A stretch of 48,587 bases of DNA, from assembly GCA_023415475.1 (NCBI GenBank), contig JAEZKL010000034.1, positions 1 to 48,587 on the forward strand, in the 5' to 3' direction. Of this stretch, positions 16,672-24,702 are shown in pieces; the stretch's first letter is position 1, and the number at the start of each line of letters is the position of its first letter. The position numbers and the translations under genes are program-made. The notes under the pieces were generated by a model. It searched no databases. It was not told the DNA's origin and worked only from the letters and a program-made list of their open reading frames with translations. Source of the stretch: Bacillota bacterium (GTDB lineage Bacteria; Bacillota; Clostridia; Lachnospirales; Lachnospiraceae).

Positions 16672-17041
16672 AAATCGGCTCTACGGTCTTTCGATGCTGA
16701 TCGTCCTAAATAACAGTAACGGCAGCAGAGCACCTCGATGGATACACAATTCGGTACCTTTACCGTAACTCTGGAGCCGTATGATAATATAAAACATAAA
16801 TAGAAACGTCATTGCATTGAAGCTGCAATGGCGTTTTTTGTTTGCGCCCAGCATGGGCGAAATCATATAACAAAATGTAATATTAAGAAAATCTTTTGTT
16901 TTTTCTGAAGAAGTCCTTTTGATTTTGCAGTTATTATTATCAGTAAGATAACTTGAAGTAAAGAATGAGGAATTTCATCGTCCTGTTACTTACGACTGGA
17001 TTAATTAAAAATAGGCCGCGATAGGAAGAGGAAGGAATACT
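16657..17041. other. Intergenic region after rhaM
   Basis: About 385 bases with no intact gene. A 26-codon frame before TAG near 16800 (including MDTQFGTFTVTLEPYDNIKH) looks like the extreme C-terminus of a sugar hydrolase, perhaps a relic. A terminator hairpin lies at 16805-16838. The remaining 200 bases before the DedA gene are AT-rich with no clear promoter. Confidence 0.35.
16805..16838 (+). terminator. Hairpin terminator with T6 tail
   Basis: AACGTCATTGCA (16805-16816) pairs with TGCAATGGCGTT (16824-16835) with one T-G pair, then Ts. Confidence 0.85.
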
Positions 17042-17551
17042 ATGGATATTCAAATGCTGACCGATTATTTTTATAGGTACGGAGGTATTGTGATCTTTAT
17101 TATTGTTTTTTTGGAATATTTAAATCTGCCGGGTTTTCCTGCGGGGATCGTCATGCCTCTGGCAGGAATATGGGCCTCCAAAGGAGGGATTGGGTTTGGT
17201 TGGGCCCTTTTGCTATCGGTTATAGCCGGTTTGTGCGGAAGCTGGGTGTTATACCTCCTTGGCAGATATGGTGGTGATCTCGTGTTGAATCGATATCTTA
17301 AAAAGCATCCAAAACACCGGGAGACAATCGAAAGGACTATGGAGCGGATCCGAAGCAAAGGTTATCTGGGATTGTTCCTTGGGAAACTGATACCAATGTT
17401 TCGAACAATTATCTCCATACCGGCGGGTATATTAAAGCTTAACTTTATCGGATATACCGTTGCATCGACTCTTGGAATACTCGTATGGAATCTGGTGTTT
17501 GTCGGAGCGGGTTTTTTCTTTGGCGATTCGGTTCTAAAGGTATTTGTTTAA
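17042..17551 (+). CDS. DedA-family membrane protein
   Basis: A 169-residue membrane protein of the DedA/SNARE-associated family, implicated in flipping undecaprenyl phosphate or phospholipids. Visible motifs are FLEYLNLPGFPAG near residue 22, GSWVLYLLGRYGG near 65, and FLGKLIPMFRTIISIPAG near 113. The last matches the F-x-G-[RK]-x-x-P-x-x-R signature, with Lys where Arg is more common. AGGAAGG precedes the ATG. It is followed after 40 bases by a glycosyltransferase, which fits a joint role in envelope lipid metabolism. Confidence 0.88.
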   Translation: MDIQMLTDYFYRYGGIVIFIIVFLEYLNLPGFPAGIVMPLAGIWASKGGIGFGWALLLSVIAGLCGSWVLYLLGRYGGDLVLNRYLKKHPKHRETIERTMERIRSKGYLGLFLGKLIPMFRTIISIPAGILKLNFIGYTVASTLGILVWNLVFVGAGFFFGDSVLKVFV

Positions 17552-17591
17552 GTGGTTTGAAAGGATAAAAATAGCAGGCTGTTAGAAAGGC

Positions 17592-18929
17592 ATGGTTATT
17601 ATAATGAGAATTGCGATGATGACAAATAATTATAAACCCTTTATCGGTGGAGTACCGATATCAATCGAACGGCTGGCAACGGAGCTGCGAGGACTTGGGC
17701 ATGAGGTAACTATCTTTGCTCCCAGCTATGAAGGGGAGGTAGCGGAAGAGCATGTAATCCGTTATCATTCCTTTAAAAGAAAAGTCAGGGGAGAATATAT
17801 CATACCATATGTTTTGGATCCGATCATCGAGGAGAGCTTCGCCAGGATGTCCTTCGATCTGATTCACGTCCATCATCCCATGCTGATAGGCTATGTGGCT
17901 CAGCATTTGGGGAAGAGATATCATATTCCGGTGGTGCTAACCTATCATACCAGATATGAGCAATATCTTCATTATCTGAAGTTTTTTGGTAAAAGACCGG
18001 TTGCCGAATTCGAGGTGCAGAAGAAAGAAAGTAGGACCAAGAGCGGACGAAGACTCACTGCAATCGGAGGGGAGAAGCTGGTGGCTGCACATAATCGGAT
18101 CTTCATCAATAAATGTAGTCTCGTTTTTGCTCCCTCTGAAAGTATGAGAGATTATCTGCTGGAGAATGGGATCGTCACAGATGTTGAGGTTGTTCCTACC
18201 GGAATCCTTAAGGAGGAATTTGATTACGATCCGCAAGAGGCTGTGAGGCTTCGCCGCAGCTATGCCGGGGATTCTAAGTATCTGTTCTGCAGCGTTTCCA
18301 GATTGGAGAGAGAGAAGAATATTGAATTTTTGCTGGAGGGATTAAGGGATTTTAAGGCGCGGAAGGGAGATTGCTTTAAGGTTCTCCTGATTGGCGACGG
18401 TGGCCGCAGGCAGATGCTTAAGGAGGAGGCGAGAAAGCTTGGACTGGAGCAAAACGTCATATTCTGTGGAAACATCCATCATAATCAGCTACGCAATTAT
18501 TACCGTGCCTGCAATGCCTTTCTCTTTGCTTCAACCTCAGAGACCCAGGGGATTGTACTACTGGAGGCTATGGCTGCCGGGCTGCCGATTGTGGCGGTTG
18601 AAGCGAGCGGTGTCCGTGATGTGGTAGTGAACGGTCGAAACGGATATATGTCAGAGAACAGGGTATGCTCCTGGACGAATAAGCTGGTAGAGCTTACGGA
18701 AGAGGAAGGATTATCAGAAAGGATGCAGAGTAACGCGATAGAGGATGCGAGCCATTATCTTTCGGCTGATATAGCACGAAAGGTTCAGAAGTATTATCAG
18801 GATGTTATATATCAGAGAAGAATGGAGCCTGAGTATGAATACCAGAATATCTACCCGGTTACAAGCTGGATTATTCCTTACCTACCTAAAAATCATACGT
18901 CTGACTGGAACAATAGAATTAAAGAATGA
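17592..18929 (+). CDS. GT4-type glycosyltransferase
   Basis: A 445-residue GT-B glycosyltransferase. The N-terminal domain begins MRIAMMTNNYKPFIGGVPIS and contains VHHPMLIG. The C-terminal domain carries the nucleotide-sugar motif STSETQGIVLLEAMAAGLPI with the E-x7-E pair, then EASGVRDVV. It resembles the diacylglycerol alpha-glucosyltransferases of Firmicutes that make membrane glycolipids. A C-terminal tail of about 60 residues is less conserved. Start: ATG 17592 is only one base after AAAGG, while ATG 17604 is 13 bases after it and gives the family-like N-terminus; either is possible. It is probably co-transcribed with DedA. Confidence 0.88.
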   Translation: MVIIMRIAMMTNNYKPFIGGVPISIERLATELRGLGHEVTIFAPSYEGEVAEEHVIRYHSFKRKVRGEYIIPYVLDPIIEESFARMSFDLIHVHHPMLIGYVAQHLGKRYHIPVVLTYHTRYEQYLHYLKFFGKRPVAEFEVQKKESRTKSGRRLTAIGGEKLVAAHNRIFINKCSLVFAPSESMRDYLLENGIVTDVEVVPTGILKEEFDYDPQEAVRLRRSYAGDSKYLFCSVSRLEREKNIEFLLEGLRDFKARKGDCFKVLLIGDGGRRQMLKEEARKLGLEQNVIFCGNIHHNQLRNYYRACNAFLFASTSETQGIVLLEAMAAGLPIVAVEASGVRDVVVNGRNGYMSENRVCSWTNKLVELTEEEGLSERMQSNAIEDASHYLSADIARKVQKYYQDVIYQRRMEPEYEYQNIYPVTSWIIPYLPKNHTSDWNNRIKE

Positions 18930-18947
18930 AGATCGTATCAGGGAAAG

Positions 18948-19172
18948 ATGCACGAGCCAAAGAAACTATTGTTCCTTCTGGCTTCTCAAGCAGATAAGGA
19001 GATGGTATACATCCATTTCCATTATCGGAATGTCATCAGGCTAAGGAACCGATGGGATCGATATGTTATCCCACTGCCCTTCTGTAAAATCATTGCAGAG
19101 GTAGAAGAGCTTGGTAGGATCGATGATAATGAACTAAGGAATTTTCAGGAATATCGGAGGAAACTAGTGTGA
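18948..19172 (+). CDS. Hypothetical 74-residue protein
   Basis: A frame from ATG 18948 to TGA 19170, starting 19 bases after the glycosyltransferase stop, with a GGGAAAG site close before it. The product is basic and aromatic-rich (VYIHFHYRNVIRLRNRWDRY in the middle) with no signal or clear domain. Its last codons (AGG AAA CTA GTG TGA) recur at 19253-19265 inside the next intergenic region. I do not recognise it; it may be a real small gene or a remnant. Confidence 0.4.
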   Translation: MHEPKKLLFLLASQADKEMVYIHFHYRNVIRLRNRWDRYVIPLPFCKIIAEVEELGRIDDNELRNFQEYRRKLV

Positions 19173-19196
19173 ATTATTAAGAAGCATAATTCACAC
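19167..19196 (+). terminator. Perfect 11-bp stem-loop at the end of the 74-residue ORF
   Basis: GTGTGAATTAT pairs with ATAATTCACAC around an 8-base loop. It overlaps the TGA stop. No T tract follows. Confidence 0.5.
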
Positions 19197-19200
19197 CTCA

Positions 19201-19234
19201 TAGTTTGTACCTGCGTAATCCTCGGTACATACTA
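19201..19234. repeat. Stem-loop, 11-bp arms with one mismatch
   Basis: TAGTTTGTACC (19201-19211) and GGTACATACTA (19224-19234) can pair around a 12-base loop. It is part of the stem-loop array before the two-component system. Confidence 0.5.
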
Positions 19235-19251
19235 ATACAAAGGGTAGGCAT

Positions 19252-19295
19252 GAGGAAACTAGTGTAGTGAACATGTATTATGTTCATGATATAAT
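19252..19295 (+). repeat. Partial repeat unit with TGAACAT stem and TATAAT box
   Basis: The stretch starts with a duplicate of the last codons of the 74-residue ORF. It then has GTAGTGAACAT, the stem TGAACAT (19268-19274)/ATGTTCA (19280-19286), and TGATATAAT, which has the shape of an extended -10 promoter. It immediately precedes the full repeat copy at 19301-19384 and shares its ending TTCATGATATAAT. Confidence 0.5.
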
Positions 19296-19300
19296 AAAAG

Positions 19301-19384
19301 CGTAGTGAGCATCTTACAAGCTTGCTTTGTATAGATGCGATCGGAGCTGACGACCATGAATAAGCACTTTATTCATGATATAAT
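19301..19384 (+). repeat. Dispersed two-stem-loop repeat, family 1, copy A
   Basis: Layout: CGTAGTGAGCAT, stem-loop 1 (GCATCTTACAA 19309-19319 with TTGTA-T-AGATGC 19327-19338), ATGCGATCGGAG, then stem-loop 2 (CATGAATAA 19355-19363 with TTATTCATG 19369-19377) and TGATATAAT. Copy B at 27328-27400 on the minus strand has the same layout and shared blocks, but different stem bases that still pair. TGATATAAT at 19376-19384 may also serve as an extended -10 box for the response regulator gene. Confidence 0.6.
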
Positions 19385-19454
19385 GAAGGTTAGTAAAGTA
19401 CACCATAATCGGAAAGAATTATTAGGATAATCAAAGGATGCTGTGGAGGTCGCG

Positions 19455-20153
19455 ATGGAATCATATCATGTGCTTGTTGTTGAAGACGATAAAGAAATAT
19501 TGGAGGGGATTGGAATCTTCCTGAAGAACCAGGGCTATACCGTATATAGTGCCTCTAATGGAGTAGAAGGTCTGGAGATTATTGAGAAAGAAGAAATCCA
19601 TCTGGCTATTGTAGACATTATGATGCCAAGGATGAATGGCATTACCATGACCATGAAGCTGAGGGAAAAGCATGAGTTTCCGGTCATCATGCTGACGGCA
19701 AAGTCAGAAGAGATCGATAAGGTAACCGGTCTTAACATTGGAGCAGATGATTATGTTACGAAACCCTTCGCACCGATGGAGCTTTTAGCAAGAGTCAATT
19801 CCCAGCTCCGCCGGTATACGAGATATCATGGTACAGCTAATAAACAAGAAGAAAATGTCTATCTCTGTGGTGGACTGGAGCTGAATGAGAACACGGTTCA
19901 GGTTATGGTGGACGGTAATCCGGTAAAGGTTACTCCGATGGAATTTAAGATTCTGGCATTATTGATGAAGCATCCGGGGAGGGTGTTTTCCTCTGATGAG
20001 ATATATGAGAGAGTATGGAATGAACGAGCGGTAGGTACGGATACCATCATGGTTCATGTCAGAAATATCAGGGAAAAGATTGAAATAGATCCAAAAAATC
20101 CAAAATATTTAAAGGTGGTGTGGGGGGTTGGATACAAAATCGAAAAGCAATAA
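19455..20153 (+). CDS. OmpR/PhoB-family response regulator
   Basis: A 232-residue two-component regulator. The receiver domain has the acidic pair D11-D12, the phosphorylation site D54 (VDIMMPRMNG) and K103 (TKPF). The C-terminal winged helix ends TIMVHVRNIREKI and VWGVGYKIEKQ, typical of OmpR/VanR-like DNA-binding domains. ATG 19455 has GGAGG five bases before it; the in-frame GTG 19443 is upstream of that site. Its end overlaps the histidine kinase start by 26 bases, so the pair is coupled. The upstream stem-loop array with TGATATAAT boxes probably controls it. Confidence 0.93.
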   Translation: MESYHVLVVEDDKEILEGIGIFLKNQGYTVYSASNGVEGLEIIEKEEIHLAIVDIMMPRMNGITMTMKLREKHEFPVIMLTAKSEEIDKVTGLNIGADDYVTKPFAPMELLARVNSQLRRYTRYHGTANKQEENVYLCGGLELNENTVQVMVDGNPVKVTPMEFKILALLMKHPGRVFSSDEIYERVWNERAVGTDTIMVHVRNIREKIEIDPKNPKYLKVVWGVGYKIEKQ

Positions 20154-22377
20154 TCAAAGCAGATTAGGCGGTGTTGTCGTAAGCTGTCTCGTGATATTTG
20201 TGATTGCGGCAGCAGTGCTGCTATCCTATAGGCCGGTACTTCATTATGCTCAAAAAATGTCCGAAAAGCATTTACAGCAGAGAGAAGAGCAGGCCATAGA
20301 ACAGCAGGAATATTTTAAAGAAGAATTTCTGAATCATCTGGAACGGGGAAACTATGTACTGTTCTGGGATATTAAGCGTAAGGGAAATGCAGGGCTGCAG
20401 CCTTCCGATATCTATTTTGACAAGGAATTGATTAGTCAGAATGACGAGGCGGGCTTGATCGAACAGAAGGAAGCATTTTTTAACGAAATCAATGAAATTC
20501 TGTATCTTTGGTGGGATGATTTTTATTCGAACACACTGATATATTATCCGTTGTTCGAATATTACATCGCGGATAATCAGTCAGGTAATAATATGACAAA
20601 TTCCAATAATTCCATTGATCGATTGTTGACAGACACTCAGGAAGCGCAGGAGCTGAAGAAGAGATACCCCTTCTATATCATCTTCCGGTATAATGAGGAG
20701 GGGCAGCTCCAGATATCGGATTATGCAGGCTATAAACAGGAGCAAATGGATCAACTACTAATTGATTATCAGAATAAAGAGATAATCAGGAATCAGGTCA
20801 ATGATAATTATTGGCTCCAATTTATCAATCAAATGGTAGAACCAAAAGATATCACAATCATCTATGCCTCCCAGTCGAATGACTTCTATTATCATTACGG
20901 GATCGCAGGAACCAATGAGACTAATCCTATATGGGACTTTTACACGGGTGGATTTGTGTATGTAACAGTCTTTGCGGCTATACTAATCGCCTTATCGGCC
21001 TTACTGCTGCCTTTTATTAAGTGCCTGAGATTAGATGGGGGATTGTTAACAAGAATCCCCTTAGAGCTTTCCATAGCAGGTGTGTTATGTGTTATGGCAT
21101 TTTATGAAAATCTGCTAAGGATGGCATGGGAGACGACATCCGGCTTCTTTATCACACAGCCGAGCCAAACCATTCTGTCCGAGACGACCCTGCACATACT
21201 GGATTATAGCGTGAACTATATCACACTTGTCATTCTTGGGACGATTGTATATGTGGCAGTATTGTCCTTCCGACGTTTATTTGTGATTGGTTTGAAACGA
21301 TATATCAAGGAGCAGACTATAACCGGCAAAATATGTACCTTCATAGCTCGAACTGTAAAGAAGGTATATCGAAGCCTAATGGATATCGATCTGACAGACC
21401 GGTCCAATAAGATAATTCTACGTTTATTAGCAGTGAATTTTATTATACTTGCTTTACTTTGCAGTATCTGGGTCTTTGGTATTGCTGTATTGATACTCTA
21501 TAGTATCCTGTTATTATTCCTGATGCGTAAATATGTGAATGATTTGAAGAAAAAATATGCGATTCTGCTTAATGCAGCCAGTAGGATGGCGGATGGTAAT
21601 CTGGATGTGGTGATCGAAGAGGATATCGGAGTGTTTGAGCCGCTGAAGGAGGAATTTGCAAAGGTACAGCACGGCTTCAAGAAAGCGGTGGAAGAAGAGA
21701 TGAAAAGTCAGAGAATGAAGACTGACTTGATAACCAATGTATCCCATGATCTGAAGACACCATTAACAGCGATTATTACCTATGTAAATCTGTTAAAGGA
21801 GGAGAATATTACACCGGAGGAACGTGCCTCTTACATCGCTACCCTGGATATGAAGTCTCAGCGGCTGAAGCGCCTGATCGAGGATTTATTTGAGGTCAGT
21901 AAGGCCTCCAGCAATAATATAACAATGAATCTGATTGAGGTAGATATCGTCGGCTTAATAAGGCAGGTCTTACTGGAAATAGATGATAAGCTGTCCCAGG
22001 CTGAGATAGAGCTGAGGTTGAGTCTGCCGGAGGAAAAGGTTATTCTTAAGCTGGACTCTGAGAAAACCTATCGCATCTTTGAAAATCTTATTATTAATAT
22101 CGCAAAATATGCGATGCCACATTCCCGTGCGTATATCATGATGGATGTGACAGAATGTAAGGTTGTAGTGACTCTGAAGAATATCTCTGCTATGGAGCTG
22201 AGCTTTCATACGGAGGAGATAACCGAGAGATTTGTACGCGGGGATCAATCCAGGAATACAGAAGGCTCCGGCCTTGGGCTAGCAATCGTAAAAAGCTTTG
22301 TGGAGCTTCAGGGAGGTACCTTCGAGATAATAGTAGACGGTGATTTGTTTAAAGCGGTGATTACATGGATGAGGTAG
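20128..22377 (+). CDS. Multi-pass membrane sensor histidine kinase
   Basis: A 749-residue sensor kinase. One membrane helix lies at about 12-33, then an extracytoplasmic region to about 270, then several further helices between about 271 and 470, which is more than usual VanS-like kinases have. A HAMP-like linker leads to the phospho-acceptor motif NVSHDLKTPLTAI (H540) and an ATPase domain with FENLIINIAKYAM and the G-box GSGLGLAIVKSF. The start is TTG 20128 inside the regulator gene; a G-rich GGTGGTGTGGGG tract serves as its Shine-Dalgarno site. It presumably phosphorylates the regulator encoded just before it. The signal is unknown; an envelope or lipid-related stress is plausible given the many helices. 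Confidence 0.9.
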   Translation: MDTKSKSNNQSRLGGVVVSCLVIFVIAAAVLLSYRPVLHYAQKMSEKHLQQREEQAIEQQEYFKEEFLNHLERGNYVLFWDIKRKGNAGLQPSDIYFDKELISQNDEAGLIEQKEAFFNEINEILYLWWDDFYSNTLIYYPLFEYYIADNQSGNNMTNSNNSIDRLLTDTQEAQELKKRYPFYIIFRYNEEGQLQISDYAGYKQEQMDQLLIDYQNKEIIRNQVNDNYWLQFINQMVEPKDITIIYASQSNDFYYHYGIAGTNETNPIWDFYTGGFVYVTVFAAILIALSALLLPFIKCLRLDGGLLTRIPLELSIAGVLCVMAFYENLLRMAWETTSGFFITQPSQTILSETTLHILDYSVNYITLVILGTIVYVAVLSFRRLFVIGLKRYIKEQTITGKICTFIARTVKKVYRSLMDIDLTDRSNKIILRLLAVNFIILALLCSIWVFGIAVLILYSILLLFLMRKYVNDLKKKYAILLNAASRMADGNLDVVIEEDIGVFEPLKEEFAKVQHGFKKAVEEEMKSQRMKTDLITNVSHDLKTPLTAIITYVNLLKEENITPEERASYIATLDMKSQRLKRLIEDLFEVSKASSNNITMNLIEVDIVGLIRQVLLEIDDKLSQAEIELRLSLPEEKVILKLDSEKTYRIFENLIINIAKYAMPHSRAYIMMDVTECKVVVTLKNISAMELSFHTEEITERFVRGDQSRNTEGSGLGLAIVKSFVELQGGTFEIIVDGDLFKAVITWMR

Positions 22378-22516
22378 ATCAGCTTTAATAAATTACTCCA
22401 GGCAGAAGTGAGGAGAAATTCCTTAATCATCACGCATGTGGAGACGGTGGTTCTTTTATCCAACGAAAAAAAAGCATATCATGTTTAATAGAATTATAAG
22501 AATACATTCATTTACT

Positions 22517-22546
22517 AAAAAGGAGATTTTTATATCTCCTTTTTTG
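22517..22546 (+). terminator. Terminator after the two-component system
   Basis: AAAAGGAGAT pairs with ATCTCCTTTT around a 6-base loop, with further Ts. Confidence 0.9.
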
Positions 22547-22547
22547 C

Positions 22548-22576
22548 TTGAAAATATTGGGTTATATTGCTATATT
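22548..22576 (+). promoter_or_regulatory. Promoter of the methyltransferase-pyrophosphatase gene
   Basis: TTGAAA (22548-22553) and TATATT (22571-22576) have a 17-base spacer, 31 bases before the ATG. Confidence 0.55.
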
Positions 22577-22606
22577 TTATAATAATAAACAATATGGGAG
22601 GGCAAG

Positions 22607-23614
22607 ATGGTTAGTTCAAAGGAATGGGATTGGGAACATGAAAATAGCGGCTATTGGTTGGAACCGTGTGAAGAATGCTATTACTATATAAAAAAGTGGA
22701 AAAATGAAGGCAGGCATTCTATTTTGGATTTGGGTTGTGGACTAGGAAGGCATTCTATTGCATTTGCAAAAAGTGGATTTAAGGTAACAGCAGTAGATTT
22801 ATCTGAATATGGAGTTAGCCATTTAAAGGATTGGCAGAAAAAAGAGAACCTAGATATTCTGACAAAAAAATGTGATATGAAGAAATTGCCCTTTTCAGAT
22901 AATGCCTTTGACTGTATTTGGGCATATCATGTTATTTCACATACAGATACAGAAGGCTTTCTTGAAATATTAAATGAGATAGAAAGAGTTCTAAAACCGA
23001 ATGGAACGATTTATCTAACAATGTGTTCGAAAGAAACTTGGTCGTTTAGGGAAGCGAATTTTGAACATATTGATGAGAATACAATAATTAAATCGATGGA
23101 TGGACCTGAAAAAGATGTTCCACATTACTATGTTGATTTGGACGACATTATTCGTTTATTCAAGAAATTTTCGCTTAATCGCATTAGACATATTGATGAT
23201 TGCTTTTTTGAAAATAGAAAACAGAATAGTATGCATTATTTTATAGAGGCTACATTGAATAAGAGTAAGAATGAATTAGACTATTCAGACATTATTGGAA
23301 AAAAAGTATCTGGAACTATTGATAGACCAATGGGAACTACCCATCCAAAGCATTCAGATATTTTATATGGAGTAAATTATGGTTATGTAGATGGGATAAT
23401 TGCAGGAGATGGTGCTGAACAAGATATCTATTTACTTGGTGTTGATGAGCCTGTATCGAGGTATGAAGGGGTTGTTATAGCAGTCATACATAGGAATAAT
23501 GATATAGAGGATAAATGGGTTGTCGCTCCTCAAGGAATGACTTTTTCTAATGAGCAGATTTTAGAAAAGACAATGTTTCAAGAAAAATATTTTGATACAG
23601 AGTTATATAGATAG
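22607..23614 (+). CDS. SAM methyltransferase fused to an inorganic-pyrophosphatase-like domain
   Basis: A 335-residue protein in two parts. Residues about 1-215 form a class I methyltransferase: motif I ILDLGCGLGRHS at 39-50, acidic VDLS after strand 2, and FDCIWAYHVISH. Residues about 231-335 match the small Firmicute proteins annotated as inorganic pyrophosphatase: GTIDRPMG, THPKHSDILYGVNYGYV, GDGAEQDIYLLGVDEPV and a VIHRNNDIEDKWVV strand. The gene is clearly more AT-rich than its neighbours and has its own promoter and terminators, which suggests transfer. GGGAGGG precedes the ATG. The methyl acceptor is unknown. The second domain could remove pyrophosphate or bind a diphosphate-containing substrate. 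Confidence 0.85.
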   Translation: MVSSKEWDWEHENSGYWLEPCEECYYYIKKWKNEGRHSILDLGCGLGRHSIAFAKSGFKVTAVDLSEYGVSHLKDWQKKENLDILTKKCDMKKLPFSDNAFDCIWAYHVISHTDTEGFLEILNEIERVLKPNGTIYLTMCSKETWSFREANFEHIDENTIIKSMDGPEKDVPHYYVDLDDIIRLFKKFSLNRIRHIDDCFFENRKQNSMHYFIEATLNKSKNELDYSDIIGKKVSGTIDRPMGTTHPKHSDILYGVNYGYVDGIIAGDGAEQDIYLLGVDEPVSRYEGVVIAVIHRNNDIEDKWVVAPQGMTFSNEQILEKTMFQEKYFDTELYR

Positions 23615-23650
23615 ATAATGAGTAGAATTGCTTTAAACTGATATTACAAA

Positions 23651-23710
23651 ATAAGGAAGCTGGGTCAGGCGGTTAACCAACAAGGGATAACCTCTGTCCA
23701 GCTTCCTTAT
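23651..23710. terminator. Bidirectional terminator between convergent units
   Basis: ATAAGGAAGCTGG (23651-23663) pairs perfectly with CCAGCTTCCTTAT (23698-23710), and an inner GGTTA/TAACC stem adds to it. It sits between the plus-strand methyltransferase gene and the minus-strand purine operon. Confidence 0.8.
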
Positions 23711-23742
23711 GCTTATAAGGAGTAAAGCTTCGGACTTACTTT

Positions 23743-24681
23743 TTATTCATCAACCACTACGGTTCCTGTCAAACCATTGATACCATCTCTTGCTTTCTCG
23801 AGTAGAGTAATCAGAGAGGAGCGACCTGGTTTGGAGGAGGCAAATTCGAGGGCTGCCTGTACCTTCGGAAGCATGGAACCGGGAGCAAAATGGCCCTGTT
23901 CGATGTATTCGGAGGCTTCCTTAGTATTGATCTTGTCAAGCCATTTTACATCGGGTTTGCCGAAGTTGATGGCAACCTTCTCTACTGCAGTAAGGATGAT
24001 GAAGACATCGGCATCGATTTCCTGTGCGATTAAGCAGCTGGCAAAGTCTTTATCAATTACAGCGCCGACACCCTTTAAATGGTTGCCGGTGCGGATTACC
24101 GGGATACCGCCACCGCCACCGGCGATAACGATTTCTCCTGCATTCAGAAGGCTTTTTACGGTATTAATCTCTATAATTTCCTGTGGACGGGGAGATGCAA
24201 CGACTCTTCGATAGCCTCTTCCGCTATCTTCAACTACAGTAAAGCCTTTTTCTCTTGCCAGTTCAGCCTCTTCGGCACTCATGAAGTGACCGATGGGCTT
24301 GGAGGGATGCTCGAAAGCGGGATCCGCTTCGTCCACACGAACCTGGGTGATTACGGTTGCTACTGATTTCTGAATGCCTCGGTTAAGTAATTCTTCTTTC
24401 AGAGCGTTCTGTAAATCGTAACCGATATATGCCTGACTCATAGCAACACAGACGGACAGGGGGGTAAAGGTAGGATGCTCCGGATTCTGACGTCCGTATT
24501 CTGCCATAGCCTGGTTAATCATACCAACCTGAGGACCGTTTCCGTGGGAAATAACGACCTCATGACCTTCTTCGATCAGGTCTGCGATTGCTTTGGAGGT
24601 TTTCTGCACAGCGATCATCTGCTCTGGCAGGTTGTTGCCGAGGGCGTTGCCGCCTAGCGCTATTACAATTCTTTTTTTCAT
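23743..24681 (-). CDS. arcC: Carbamate kinase
   Basis: A 312-residue enzyme that makes ATP from carbamoyl phosphate and ADP. Motifs are in order: IALGGNALG at the N-terminus, SHGNGPQVG near 45, RRVVASPRPQEI in the middle, GGGGIPV, and DKDFASCLIAQEIDAD with ILTAVEKVAINFGKP. Length is typical. It is the last gene of the minus-strand arm, 21 bases after ygeW, with AAGGAG 11 bases before the ATG. Beside a carbamoyltransferase it probably harvests carbamoyl phosphate from purine breakdown as ATP, as in arginine fermentation; the orphan-type gene in E. coli purine clusters is yqeA. Confidence 0.95.
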   Translation of the reverse strand: MKKRIVIALGGNALGNNLPEQMIAVQKTSKAIADLIEEGHEVVISHGNGPQVGMINQAMAEYGRQNPEHPTFTPLSVCVAMSQAYIGYDLQNALKEELLNRGIQKSVATVITQVRVDEADPAFEHPSKPIGHFMSAEEAELAREKGFTVVEDSGRGYRRVVASPRPQEIIEINTVKSLLNAGEIVIAGGGGGIPVIRTGNHLKGVGAVIDKDFASCLIAQEIDADVFIILTAVEKVAINFGKPDVKWLDKINTKEASEYIEQGHFAPGSMLPKVQAALEFASSKPGRSSLITLLEKARDGINGLTGTVVVDE

Positions 24682-24702
24682 GAATCGATTCGCTCCTTCG
24701 AA

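Noticed and set aside
18802..19044. 80-residue plus-strand ORF across the end of the glycosyltransferase gene
   Set aside because: It overlaps the glycosyltransferase in another frame and has no ribosome binding site or recognisable sequence.
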